NCBI RefSeq assembly: GCF_000327385.1
Contig: NW_008707001.1
Coordinates: 1,352,540 to 1,416,539, forward strand
Length of the DNA stretch: 64,000 nt
Source: Lottia gigantea
Lineage: Eukaryota > Mollusca > Gastropoda > Lottiidae
Direction: 5' to 3'
Part shown: piece by piece, positions 39,001 through 50,031 of the stretch
Numbering within the stretch: the first letter of the stretch is position 1
Layout of the letters: each line of letters opens with the position of its first letter
Translations under genes and position numbers: made by a program
Notes under the pieces: model-generated
The model's database searches: none
The model's input: the letters and a program-made list of their open reading frames with translations, nothing else
What the model was told of the DNA's origin: nothing

Positions 39001-42000
39001 TTTGCCAGGACAGCCGCATTAGGCTGCTCTTTTTCGATTTCCAACTGTCGAAGGATCTTTAACGTACGCAGCCTGTAGCACACAGAGCCTCGACTAGATG
39101 CCTTTTCCATGTCAGCCCCCCCGATCTGCATCACTGACGGGGAAACCAGGTTGAAAAATTTGAAGGTATTATCTCGACCTATGCTGGGATTGAACCCTGG
39201 CCCTCCAGGTTGGTGACCTGTTGCAGTCAATAGTTTAGTTCCATTGTAAGATTTCAATACCCTTTTTTCTCTCCTGTTATTTAACAGAGAATTTGATTGG
39301 TTCAATATTTTACCCAAGAAATCATGGTACTTCACAATTTGTTCAGATCATGCATGGCAGTTGGAGTTTCCCACAGAAATAAATGAAACAAATTAAAATA
39401 AATAGAAATAGAGAATTTGTACCATTGTATTGTTTGGGCTGAAAGAGATCTAGGTAATGCCATGCAGTGTGCAATGAGAAAAGTTCATGTGGATCTGAAA
39501 CTCAGTCTGCATCTTCTTAGATTACACTTAATCATCATCAATGTCATTATTGTCATTGAAAGTTTTGATAAAATGTTTTGAAATTTCAGGAAAAAAATAA
39601 CTTTGTTTTTAACAAAGAATAAAAGATAATATTTGGTATTGCCAAATAATTAAGTGGGTCTAAAATAATCTAGCAAGTTTGAAAAAAATTTCTTCATTTA
39701 TAAACAAAAACCTAAAATTCTATCCATATTTGGAATTAAAAACATTGATTATTGTGAAATGTTCAGCAGTTTTTTTTTTAAAATTGTGATTAGTATAAAA
39801 TTAACGAGATTAGAAACTTCTAGAATAGGAAATGAAGTGTTGTAATGCCCAGATAAAAAGTTGACTATCGATAGAAAAAGTCGAGCATTATGTGACATAT
39901 TCAATGAAAGTTGGTAAACGTAAAAGCTAAAATTGGAATTAATCTTGTCAGATAGGATCGAAGTTGATCGCCGTGGAGATTAGCGATGCCATAAATAGCT
40001 GTATAATTCTATACAATGAGGTTTTTATTAACTCCTAATATGGCAAGCTCATTTCACACTCGGATTTTAAAACTAGGTCAATGAAATTACATGATGTCAT
40101 TAATGACGATGTCATTTTTTGTTTTTCTGTTGAAATTTCATTGTTGAGAAAATTTTGCAAGAGAACCATTTTACCAAATCCAAGTTATTTTAAGAGATAT
40201 AAAATTATGTAGATTAGGCTGAAAATAGGTCAGTTTTCTGAAGATCGCATAGCATCTAACTCTGAGTAACAACAACATGTTTTAGGTTCTGTTTTAATAT
40301 TTCTAAGACTATATCTAAATTTAAAAACATATACTGAATTGAGAATTTGGATAATTATGCAATGAACGATGGACCCACTGCAGTTACGGTGATATGAATA
40401 CATTGGGCAAGGTGCCAAATTGAATGAGCTGACAAAGGCACCTTGACCGATGTATTCTTATCACCGANNNNNNNNNNNNNNNNNNNNNNNNNNNNNNNNN
40501 NNNNNNNNNNNNNNNNNNNNNNNNNNNNNNNNNNNNNNNNNNNNNNNNNNNNNATTGCTTGTCAAAGGGTTCACTGTGACAAATACAGTGAGAGTGGAAA
40601 TATTCATTTTTGATGAAGATTACAAGAGATATAATATTTTATATTATATTATATTATTATATTAAATTCAAGTAATCTTGAAGGTTATGGACATGATATA
40701 GATTCAGAAATTATGAGTTAATCTGAAGATGGTTATCGAAATTACTTCCATACAGGAACTTAAAATTGATGTTATGACGTCAAGGAAACGAATGTCTAAG
40801 TAGAAACAGAAAGAGATGTTACTCAGAAATTGAGTTGAATTTTCAAGAAAATCATTCTACCAAGATTGAAGCTATTTTGAAAAATATTGACATGTATAGA
40901 TTTAAAAATAATGTCATACATTAAACTTAGAAATCATATTTTCTTTCTTTCAACCAGATTATTATAGTATGGCTTTTATAAGATTGACAAAAAAGCATCA
41001 AATCCAATTAAAAATCTGTAGAACTCGAACATAATAAATTGAATTGTGTTTTAATATAGGCCCCGAGCTCATCTTGAGAATAAGCATGATTATTACTAGA
41101 AAAATAACTTATAAATATATTTATCATCTAGGGCACAGTGACCTCAAGCCTATCACTGAGACTCTACTCACTTCTCTGATATATGTTCTTGATAATAAAA
41201 ACAACTAATGCACTGTGACCAAGGCAAATGAAATGAAATGAATGGAGTTTTACATCCTACTTTTCTGCACCATTGTGACCAAGGCAAAGTGGCATTTCTA
41301 TGAAACATTAGGTAAGGGGGGCTGAGCAGGGGCCACAAAATATTCCAGCATCTTTTCTGGGAGGCCATGTTCCTCCCTGGCCCCCGTGCCCCAGTCATCA
41401 CATACTATTGAGTATTTCTATAATTACAGGAACCACAGATATCTAAAGGAAAACTTTACAAATGAACTCTTCCAATCATACATATATAGTTGAATATTGA
41501 TAGAAAGTATGCAAGTGCGGAAGAGTTCATTATAAAGTTGAGGGATGTCAAATAGACCACGGACACACTCTATCCAGTCTTATAAACAACCTAGAGATTT
41601 TACCTGATTTCGTCTGTTTTCTAACTGAGAACGTTCATAAAGTTGAGCATTTTTAACGCCGATACCACAGAAAGCCAGATACGAACCAAAAACCTGAAAA
41701 AACAAATTAAAGTAAATCTTTGTAAGACATTTAGAAGTATCACAGCACATTAAGAAATAACTAGAGAACGTTACCTGTATACATAATAAAACATTGTATT
41801 TAAATAATATATAGAAGTTTATATTCACAAAACTCTTGTTTCTTAACATTAAAGGTATTTTATCTTTTAGATTAAACCACCATTGAAGGCTAAACTGGTT
41901 CCACATTTCATCTAAACCTTCGCACCGGAGGAACGAGTTTGGGCTATTGTCATCTTAGCATGGATTGGTCGATACCGTACCGTAACGTAATTAGGGTTCC

Positions 42001-44814
42001 GTGTCTTCAACGTTAAATAGACATCTCACTGAATCCTGTGGTCAATATTTTGACCATGAGATTTACCTTATACCTGTTGCTAGTGTAGCAATAAGCAAAT
42101 ACAACACAGTACCAGTTTACATTAATGACAAGACTTCACTATTAAGATTACACAACCTAGACTCAATATGTAATCACCATAAATAGTTGGCTAACAGTAC
42201 AGGGGGACGTTAACAGTCAATGCTGCACCCTACTTCATATTTATGGTTGGAATTAAACCTCAGGTACTTGTGGACAGGATAGCATTTGGTGAAGATTTTG
42301 GGATTTTGCTGGTGGATGTATATAATATTTATCAGTCGACTGGCAAAATCTCAAATACTTCACCAAACGCTATCCTGTCCACAAGTAATGTGGCTTAAAC
42401 TTGTTCAATATGGCCATTGAATTTGCAAATGTTCTATTCAAATCCAAGCTAAAAGAGATTGAGTTAAGCTAAGATTCCATATACGCGTCATGCGGATCCA
42501 TCATGTGTCATCCGTCATGCGTTAAAAATCGAAATGGTTGGTTTAAGAGGGTATGACGTACATATGGAATCATATTTGATGCATGACGGATCCGCAAGGG
42601 CCATTTATGTCCGCATGATGCATATATGGAATCTTAGCTTTAATGATATTAATGGATTTATGGAAACCAATATTTTTTACTTAAATCAGTTATTAAGTAA
42701 CTTGTTATCAACAATCAGACATCACTGGCTAAGATGAGAAATTAAGAATGACGCACGACATTTCTAAGTCACTTTGACATTCTGCAATAGATTGTAATTT
42801 AACTTTCAGCTGTATTTGTTAATAAGTTTTAAGAAATAGTCTACTTAATTAAAAACTTACAAAAATACAAAACTTAATAACTAAGCCTGTTGCAATTATC
42901 ATGAATTCAAGTCTTTAAGCACTGAGGAAATTATTTTATCTAGGTCATAAAGTTCTATATATTTAAAAAGTTGAGAAAGTGCTACAACGAGGTTATTAAA
43001 AAATGACATATCCCTTTGGACACAAATTAATCAATTTTGGAAAGCATGTAAAATTTTTCTTTCTTTTCTTGCTTTTAATGTAAATAGAGAGAAAGAGAGA
43101 GTAATCCATTAGTTCAAAACTTATTTTGTTTTGCACAATAGTCAGATTTGTAAATATTTTTAAATATCATGTTCTCAGACTTCAATAGAAATACATGAAG
43201 ACCTCAGCTCTAATTCTACTTTAACCACAGTTAGTTCTTGCCTTGTTTGTTATAAAGAAACATCTTTCAAGTTACAAAACTGTCTATATAGCATTGGATA
43301 GCATTGTATAGGTTTTCTAGAATTTTTAAGTATATCAGGGACAGGGATAGAATCAATTTGCACCATTCCAATTTTCAGTCACATGTCTGTGGTTCCTGCA
43401 ATTCCACTAAAACTAAGTGTTAGTGACGTCATCAAACAATTAGTTTTAATAGAATTACAGAAACAACAGACATCTGATTGAAATTGGAATGGTGCTTATA
43501 GATGCTATCAGTGTCTCTGATACACATAAGAAATTTAGAAAACCTCTTTACAATCTCTTTACTAATACTCTCAAACAACTGATAATAGATAAATACTGAT
43601 ACATCAAAAACACAGAAAGTGCCGTCAATTAACCTTTCCTAATGTATCGAATATCAACCAATCTTGTAAAAAATGAGAAGTTTGTCAATAATGTATGAAG
43701 TAAAAGCTACTAACAGTAGTCATTATGACAGATAATCACAATTAATTGGCGGAAAAACCTAGAAAAAGATGAAACAGTGACCAAAGTAGAAACTATATAA
43801 TCAGAAAGCCTCTCTTGCTATCCCTTTCTGTCTAAAAGCTTTTACTTTCCCTTTGGCTAAAATTGTCCAACCATTTCTCTTCATTATAAGACTTCTAAAA
43901 AATTAAAAAAATTACAGTCAAAATCCGTTTCTTAAAAATATTACTTTGAATCTTCGAATGACATTATGATCAAAGTATAGAGAATTTTATCATGGCTGCA
44001 TTTCACATTTAAAGAAACAGACTGAAAATTTCTGAATTTTTTTCTATCAGTCAGACTAGTAGTGTTCCTACAGGTGGGGCCCCCCACTATCATATTTTAC
44101 AGAGTAAACGAATTGCCTGTGGCCCCCTTAAGAAATTCTGTGGCCCCTTAGAACGCCACTACACTGTCAGTCCTCAGGGATCTCAGGACTTCGTCTTGAA
44201 GTGAGAGTATTCACTGATTTATTTAAGTATTGTGTTAATAAAAATAAATAAACCAAGTATTGATCATCTGATCTGCAAAATGAAACCCGATTTCCAAAAC
44301 AACGAAAAAGTTTTGAATATTATTTCAAAAGATATAAGCAAATAAAGCTTCTAATATATATATATATATATATATATGTAATAGATCTGTATACTAGCGA
44401 GGGCAAGATTATTACGTATATTCTCAAGTCAGTGCGTCGATCAAGAAAATACATTCTAATTTTTCCATTCTTGTAGGTTACATGTTTTTGATCTCGGCTA
44501 GAGTCAAGTGCCTTTTCCAATTTTATTTTTTCTTATACTTTTTTTTTACCTTTTATAAAGTAAAACCAGTCAAAAGTCGACTCTGATGCCATTAGTAACA
44601 CTGACGCCATTAGTAACACAGTGACCTTGACTTTTGAAATCTAATAACCCACCTTCTCGTCATGTTCGTCAAAAGGTTCGTCAGCAGGACTAATTTTATT
44701 AATGGCCTGGGCTACTCCAATTACCACACCATCCCTGTCCTTTAATGGCATACTTAATATACTTCTGGTTTTATACCCCATTTTCTTGTCAACTTCTTCA
44801 TGGAATCGTGAATC
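27017..44814 (-). CDS. PDE5: PDE5-like cGMP-specific phosphodiesterase (GAF-A, GAF-B, catalytic domain), N-terminus missing
   Basis: Seventeen minus-strand exons in transcript order: 44814-44653, 41693-41604, 37112-36972, 34148-34078, 33601-33538, 33366-33319, 32969-32826, 32497-32354, 31776-31630, 31275-31168, 30719-30610, 30155-30068, 29575-29475, 28780-28703, 28548-28410, 27839-27756 and 27181-27017. Phases agree, giving 627 residues to a TGA stop. The first two exons are the end of GAF-A ([37 protein letters not shown]). GAF-B follows ([26 protein letters not shown]). The catalytic domain keeps metal-site residues in YHNWRHAFN and [11 protein letters not shown], Asp in [10 protein letters not shown], and the purine-clamp Gln and Phe in PSMQVGFID. 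The nearest family by memory is PDE5, with PDE6/11 close. The enzyme hydrolyses cGMP, and the GAFs bind cGMP and mediate dimerisation. The tail is acidic (EKNDEDEDE). About 250 N-terminal residues are not visible. Confidence 0.95.
28155..28360 (-). mobile_element. degraded SINE head fragments
   Basis: Traces of the SINE head in minus orientation: cagcccctcttctctacata, tggttgaaatattcaa, gcgagcaagtgtctaacaca. A second weak piece follows (actaactagtgaggcatcat). It lies in a PDE intron. Confidence 0.45.
28796..29117. repeat. 16-bp minisatellite (about 20 copies) just upstream of a PDE splice acceptor
   Basis: Tandem acattattcaaacatg units, a few shortened by two or three bases. It starts about 15 bp intronward of the acceptor of the PDE exon 28780-28703, in the zone where the branch point would lie. 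Confidence 0.9.
30211..30520. mobile_element. MITE of the TTAAAGGGACAG family, complete copy
   Basis: Starts TTAAAGGGACAGATGTGACA and ends TGGTGCACCTGTCCCTTTAA, so the termini are clear inverted repeats with TTAA edges. It lies in the PDE intron between exons 30155-30068 and 30719-30610, and has no coding capacity. Confidence 0.85.
33085..33250 (-). mobile_element. SINE fragment
   Basis: In minus orientation: gtagcacacagggcctcggt, tatagtctcatctgaatgac, ttgaaaaattcaa, gtcagcaagtgtctaactca. The 3' tail is missing. It lies in a PDE intron. Confidence 0.65.
34149..36971. other. 2.8-kb PDE intron; no gene
   Basis: Very AT-rich. Contains an (AAT)n microsatellite near 35940-35964 and a short (ACAA)n stretch near 35424. 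No exon, MITE or SINE was recognised. Confidence 0.5.
37128..37458. repeat. 22-bp minisatellite (about 15 copies) just upstream of a PDE splice acceptor
   Basis: Tandem cattttgttttaataaatca-gt units with small length variants. It begins about 15 bp intronward of the acceptor of the PDE exon 37112-36972. Confidence 0.9.
37661..37936. repeat. 25-bp minisatellite, 11 copies
   Basis: Tandem tttctcatactggttgacat-gtcgt units. The last four switch from tactgg to tactag, so the array has two homogenised halves. Intronic in the PDE gene. Confidence 0.92.
38001..38134. mobile_element. hAT-like MITE, copy 2, with 8-bp target duplication
   Basis: Inverted termini CAGTGGTGGAGCCAGG and CCTTTGGCTCTGCCACTG. 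The flanks are gatgtcag (37993-38000) and gatttcag (38135-38142), an 8-bp duplication with one mismatch, which is the hAT signature. The 134-bp element is non-coding. Confidence 0.8.
38438..38610. mobile_element. MITE of the GATTGTAAAGAGG family, single left arm
   Basis: Starts ttaaagggattataaagaag and continues gtgtatcggggacattgata, ttcaatcagatatctgaagt and caattccacaaaaaataag. The inverted right arm is not present beside it. Confidence 0.7.
38931..39223 (-). mobile_element. SINE, near full length, with tRNA-like head
   Basis: Read on the minus strand, B-box-like CCAGGGTTCAATCCC is followed by the body (tgatgcagatcgg, ccatttagtcga-like region, cgttaaagatccttcgacag, ttggaaatcgaaaaagagca) and the tail ttaaactccattcatttcat. 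The A-box part of the head is truncated. The 147-codon open frame over this copy is a shadow of the SINE. Confidence 0.8.
40387..40466. repeat. 30-bp inverted repeat next to the assembly gap
   Basis: Left arm 40387-40416 (cggtgatatgaatacattgg…) and right arm 40437-40466 (…gatgtattcttatcaccg) are complementary with few mismatches and a 20-base loop. Confidence 0.85.
40468..40553. other. assembly gap (86 N)
   Basis: Run of unknown bases. The true length and content cannot be read. Confidence 1.
41694..42265. other. PDE intron sequence; no gene
   Basis: Unique AT-rich DNA between the GAF-A exon and a hairpin at 42266. A 61-codon open frame at 42001 has no support. Confidence 0.4.
42266..42386. 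repeat. long hairpin with ~44-bp arms
   Basis: The left arm acttgtggacaggatagcat…gattttgc and the right arm gcaaaatctcaa…gctatcctgtccacaagt are about 90% complementary around a loop of about 30 bases. Confidence 0.85.
42464..42643. mobile_element. small MITE with TTAAGCTAAGATTCCATATA termini
   Basis: Left end TTAAGCTAAGATTCCATATA then cgcgtcatgcggat. Right end in reverse complement is TTAAAGCTAAGATTCCATAT then atgcatcatgcgg. About 180 bp, non-coding, with TTAA at both edges. Inner copies of the atgcggatcc motif add further symmetry. Only one copy is visible in the window. Confidence 0.7.
43303..43560. mobile_element. MITE of the GATTGTAAAGAGG family, two-armed copy
   Basis: The left arm begins within ataggttttctagaattttt, then tatcagggacagggatagaa and attccactaaaactaagtgt. 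The right arm is the inverse and ends gaaaacctctttacaatctc. The outer left terminus is damaged. PDE intron. Confidence 0.8.
44356..44377. repeat. (TA)n microsatellite
   Basis: About 11 alternating TA dinucleotides in the PDE intron. Confidence 0.9.
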
Positions 44815-45090
44815 CTGAAAACAGAAAAAGAGAACTTTAAATAGATAGTTAAAAATATACAGTAAATTGATAAAATATGTTAGTAAATTAGATATGAATG
44901 AATGTGAATTATAAATAAATGCTCTGAGACCAGTTTAATAAAATTTGACAAAAAACAGTGATAAGATTGGTTGAAAAAACTTGATTTAAAATTCAATTTC
45001 ATTCATTGACAAATTAAATTGTTGGAACAATAAAATCATTATAAGATAAATCTTTTTTTTTCTAAAGATATCACATCTTCTCAAATACAG
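44815..45090. other. DNA immediately upstream of the last visible PDE exon
   Basis: No exon was found. The missing upstream PDE exon should end in phase 0 and supply the middle of GAF-A; no such frame was seen between here and 64000. Confidence 0.4.
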
Positions 45091-45628
45091 AATGAATGAA
45101 TGAATGAATGAATGAATGAATGAATGAGTGAATGAATGAATGAATGAATGAGTGAATGAATGAATGAATGAATGAATGAATGAATGAATGAATGAATGAA
45201 TGAATGAATGAGTGAATGAGTGAATGAATGAATGAATGAATGAGTGAATGAATGAATGAATGAATGAATGAATGAATGAATGAATGAATGAATGAATGAA
45301 TGAATGAGTGAATGAATGAATGAGTGAATGAATGAATGAATCAGTGAATGAATGAATGAGTGAATGAATAAATGAGTGAATGAATGAATGAGTGAATGAA
45401 TGAATAAATGAATGAATGGATGAATGAATGAATGAATGAGTGAATGAATGAATCAGTGAATCAGTGAATGAATGAATGAATGAATGAATAAATGATGTAT
45501 TCACTTTTAAGAATGAATGAATGAATGGATGAATGAATGAGTGAATGAATGAATGAGTGAATCAGTGAATCAGTGAATGAATGAATGAATGAATAAATGA
45601 TGTATTCACTTTTAAGAATGAATGAATG
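45091..45628. repeat. (TGAA)n microsatellite, imperfect, ~540 bp
   Basis: Tetranucleotide tgaa with interspersed tgag, tcag and aataaa variants. A roughly 90-bp block ending aataaatgatgtattcactt-ttaagaatgaatg occurs twice (near 45485 and 45590). The 172-codon antisense open frame (Ser-Phe-Ile-His repeats) is a by-product of the tetranucleotide. Confidence 0.95.
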
Positions 45629-47094
45629 GTAAACAACCAATATAAATGTATAAATTGCTAGTAATTCTTTTTATCAAGGTCTTACTTCCAGATCAATCTA
45701 TCATCGTTTCATTTATCAAAGATAAAGTATCAGCATAAAATGTTCATTTATTTTCAATCAGGCTCTATTATAGACTTGAGAATAAAACCAATATCAAGGA
45801 GATGAACTATTTAAAGCTGATAGAACTCGACTGAAACCAGACTAGAAAGGATTAATATTGTATTCTAGAAACGGGAGGTACAGACAGATATTACTAGTTA
45901 ATGGACGTCTGTGGATGCTGTTCTCAATTAGAAATATATATAATACAACTCAGGTAATTTGTCTGTACCTACTGGGAGTTTCTGAATTTCTATTTGTCCA
46001 AAAGTCTGGTTGTAATTCATCAGCAGAACTACGATTCCTTAAAGTGAAGTTTATTATGGAAGCGAAGAACCAATACCAAAACTTTATAACACAGCAGGAT
46101 CAGATGGATCAGTACTGTATGCACTGTGCAATGAGGGAGATTGGCCAGTAGCTTTCCTATAGTATTGATTTATGTTCAAATTGTAGCACACACTTATTTT
46201 ACAGAGTTTATCCTATAAAACATTAATCATATCGTATAGATAAAACATATATCCAGTCCTTGGCCCATCCAAAACAGAAGGCTCTTTTTTATGCCAGTTC
46301 CACTGACCTGCATCACTGAGTGACAAGGACAGAAGAAAATCACAGTAAAGATATATGTGACAAAACAATGTGGAGACAATTAACCAACTAATAAAAACAT
46401 TATAAATAATAACACCCTCTCTGCTTCACTGTCAGCAGGAAAATAAGTTTGAAAATAATCTTGTGTCAGCGCTACTTTAAGCAGTAAATGACGGACATTA
46501 AAGAGACATTGATGATAATAATAGAAAAAAGATAAAAGAGAAATTAACAGAGAAAATCAACAGCAGATCAGCAACCTGCCACAAAATTCAATATAACTTC
46601 ATCTTTATTAGATTTACCATGAAAATATTGATAGATTATATTCTACAGCACTTTCCATGATGGATATTTCTAATTTACACTTGTTTTATCCACTGCAGAA
46701 TTCAATATTAACTGTCGTTACTTAATAGATATATATTGCTTATCTTCATTAAATAAACATCAGAAATTTTTAACGAGAGTGTTCAGCAATATTCTAAGTT
46801 TTTTAATACTGTAAATTGATTTAAGTTTCCTATTAATGTAGAGAGAATTATCTGTGTTTTACTCACTAAATTTTATTACCATTTGGTCACATTAAAATTT
46901 TTTGAAGTTTAAAAAGTTTTAAGAAATAAGAAATAATTCTGTATATTGATGAAATAAAGAGGTTATTTAAATAAAACAATTTTATGAATGACGTGCGTGA
47001 AACCTTCATAGCCGAGATCTTCGTAAGTTTTTTAGTGAAACATGTGTTAGAAATTGCGTAAGATTAGAGTCCAATATATTTTTATGAAGATAAA
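45629..47094. other. non-coding DNA; no gene seen
   Basis: AT-rich. A SINE body fragment (atgcactgtgcaatgaggga) lies near 46115-46145. No exon signals are convincing. Confidence 0.4.
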
Positions 47095-47912
47095 AACCTT
47101 GGATGTCCAAGAATCAATGTTAGAAGATAAGAATCTAGGATGTCCTAGAATCAATGTTAGAAGATAAGAACCTAGGATGTCCTAGAATCAATGTTAGATA
47201 ATAAGAACCTAGGATGTCCTAGAATCAATGTTAGAAGGTAAGAATCTAGGATGTCCTAGAATCAATGTTAGAAGATAAGAACCTAGGATGTCCTAGAATC
47301 AATGTTAGAAGATAAGAATCTAGGATGTCCTAGAATCAATGTTAGAAGATAAGAACCTAGGATGTCCTAGAATCAATGTTAGACGATAAGAACCTAGGAT
47401 GTCCTAAAATCAATGTTAGAAGATAAGAAGCTAGGATGTCCTAGAATCAATGTTAGAAGATAAAAATCTAGGATGTCATAGAATCAATGTTAGAAGATAA
47501 GAACCTAGGATGTCCTAGAATCAATGTTAGAAGATAAGAACCTAGGATGTCCTAAAATCAATGTTAGAAGATAAGAACCTAGGACATCCTAGAATCAATG
47601 TTAGAAGATAAGAATCTAGGATGTCCTAGAATCAATGTTAGAAGATAAGAAGCTAGGATGTCATAGAATCAATGTTAGAAGATAAGAACCTAGGATGTCC
47701 TAGAATCAATGTTAGAAGATAAGAACCTAGGATGTCCTAGAATCAATGTTAGAAGATAAGAACCTAGGATGTCCTAGAATCAATGTTAGGAGATAAGAAC
47801 CTAGGATGTCCTAGAATCAATGTTAGAAGATAAGAATCTAGGATGTCCTAGAATCAATGTTAGAAGATAAGAATCTAGGACATCCTAGCCCTAATATCGA
47901 GAATATGTGTCC
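47095..47912. mobile_element. inverted-repeat element with 37-bp tandem units (copy 2, one terminus only)
   Basis: About 21 tandem copies of ctaggatgtcctagaatcaa + tgttagaagataagaac. The right edge, read in reverse complement, is ggacacatattctcgatatt then agggctaggatgtcct, which matches the terminus of the other two copies. The left edge passes straight from unrelated DNA into the array, so the left terminus is lost. Orientation is opposite to the 25.2 kb copy. Confidence 0.85.
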
Positions 47913-50031
47913 AGGATACTTTAAACTCTAGGTTATCTTGATAAAATATGTGATAATGTGCCATTTATTGTACTTATCACCTTACTATACCTAGATGACA
48001 TTGTTGTACTGGAAATTTTTATTGTATACATGAAAAAAAAAAGTATAATAAAAGATAGATTTTATAGATAGTATTTAGAGGTAATTAGTCTGATAACTGA
48101 AACACGTTTAACCTCTACAACCTATACTCTATTATCTTCTTCAGTACAGTCTTTCATTCTAACCACAGCTTACAGAGATATGATTGTATTTACCAATATT
48201 GCCTCCATGATTCAAGGGATATCATCATCTAAATTCACACCTTGTTTTTGAGACACTGAAAGCGAGGTACATAACACGAATTACATTATCCATGGATAAG
48301 ATGGTGACTACATATGAATGACTAGCCAATAGACGTCATTAGATTCTCACAAATTGGCCTAAAACTGTCCTTTCTCAGAAATGTGTGAAGGTAAACTTAA
48401 TCTGAAAGTATCATTAAAAAGCTTTATCAACTCTGATTTTAATGATGTAAAATATGATTAGCTTCGAGTTAGTGGGATTAGAGAAGGAGGCTTTAAATGT
48501 GGGGTCAATGTGGCGATTTTATGCAGTGATATAATGTTACCTTTTTAATATGGCTGACTCATGATTAAGCAGCTTAAACTAGTTTTGAGATTCATAAAGA
48601 CTTAATATTCCTAGTTGAAAACTACAATTCAGCGTTTATTTTGTTTAAATCAGCACGGTAGCATAACAAACTTAAAATGTTTACGTAAAGTTTTTAAATA
48701 CTTCTGGCTTTAGAAAATTAACGGCTGGGTTTATTTAGTTGAAATTTCAAGATCAGTCCAGGGACACATTTCTTAAGAATTTGGTATATAATTTCATAAA
48801 TTTTAGCAAAAAAATGAAAAAAACAGATGCCCTTTTAAGGGATAATTGAAATGAATTAATGTGAAATTGTAATTCCTCAAACAATTTTCAAAGATTTTTT
48901 ACAAAGAAAAAAAGTTGAAGTTCAAAGGTATATCAGCCATTGAACATCTCAGAACCACGTCGATTTCTCAGTGACTAGCCTTGAGCCAGGATTAAATTCA
49001 CAAGCGAATCAAAAACATAAAAAGACAGAAAAGACAAAATCAATGACGATAGAGACCAGAATGATTACAAATAAAGATTTTACTGTAGTTTCAACATTGA
49101 TTATTCACTACATATCCTTCTTCCGTCTGCTCAATTAGCAAAATTAATTATCGTTAGTATACTCTAGAATCAATTTCTTCTCAGGAAATTTAATTCTGGT
49201 CAAAACAGACAGCTGCATCCACTTGTTAAACCTTTCATTACTAACAGCAGCTGTAGAGGACATATAAAAATGTGATAAATACTCCAGTGATAGGTGAAGC
49301 AGTCCTTATCAAGTGACATCACATAAAATTAACATCATAAGCTTTGAGTAATACGCCCTGGAGTTCAACACTAGCAGCTGCTATACTGGACCCTGTTTCA
49401 CTAAGTAGCCCTTAACATGTAACGTCACTAAGTAGCCCTTAACATGTAACGTCACAAAATCTTTGCTTCAAACGCTTGGAGCATTGAAGGTGTATGACGT
49501 TATATTTCATTTACACTCAGTGTTTAAATGGTTAAAGAGATTTTGTTTTCTAATTACTGCCTTAATCATGATGTGGAGCCTTATTAGAGCTACCTGTATC
49601 ACCTTTTAGAATGGAAATCTGACAACATGTTCCTCTACAATTAAAAACCTAGAAGCAGTAAATTGTTTAAGAAATCTAACTTTCTAAATGAGTTTATATC
49701 TTATAAACTCTTCCATCTTATCCTCTAAGTAACATCTACTGTTTGTTAAATTTACAGTTGGTTGCCAACCTAGAGGATGTAAGTGTTAAGTTTCAGAGAC
49801 CCCACAATTTAAGTTACGTCTGGTGATCTAGCTGATGTAGATATATATAGCAGGTAGCCAACCTGGAGGGTGTGTAGTATAATGAGAATCAGTCCAAGAT
49901 CTAGAATATATTAATATATTTATCCCTGATAACTATTACTACATTAAACCTTAGAGAAATTATAAAACATACAGTACAAGATAACATCACTATCTGGCAA
50001 TGACTTCCTTACTATTAGTTTACAGACTCCT
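47913..50031. other. non-coding DNA between two tandem-unit elements
   Basis: No exon was recognised. A short direct duplication (cactaagtagcccttaacat) lies near 49408-49452, and a loose repeat of gccaacctagaggatgt / gccaacctggagggtgt near 49765-49875. Confidence 0.4.

Noticed and set aside
38892-39335. 147-codon minus-strand frame
   Set aside because: Lies over a SINE copy; the protein has no domain.
44986-45504. 172-codon minus-strand frame of Ser-Phe-Ile-His repeats
   Set aside because: Translation of a (TGAA)n microsatellite; no start context or splice signals.
48120-48260. Missing PDE GAF-A exon
   Set aside because: No frame gives the expected GAF residues, and the splice sites are not in the required phase 0.
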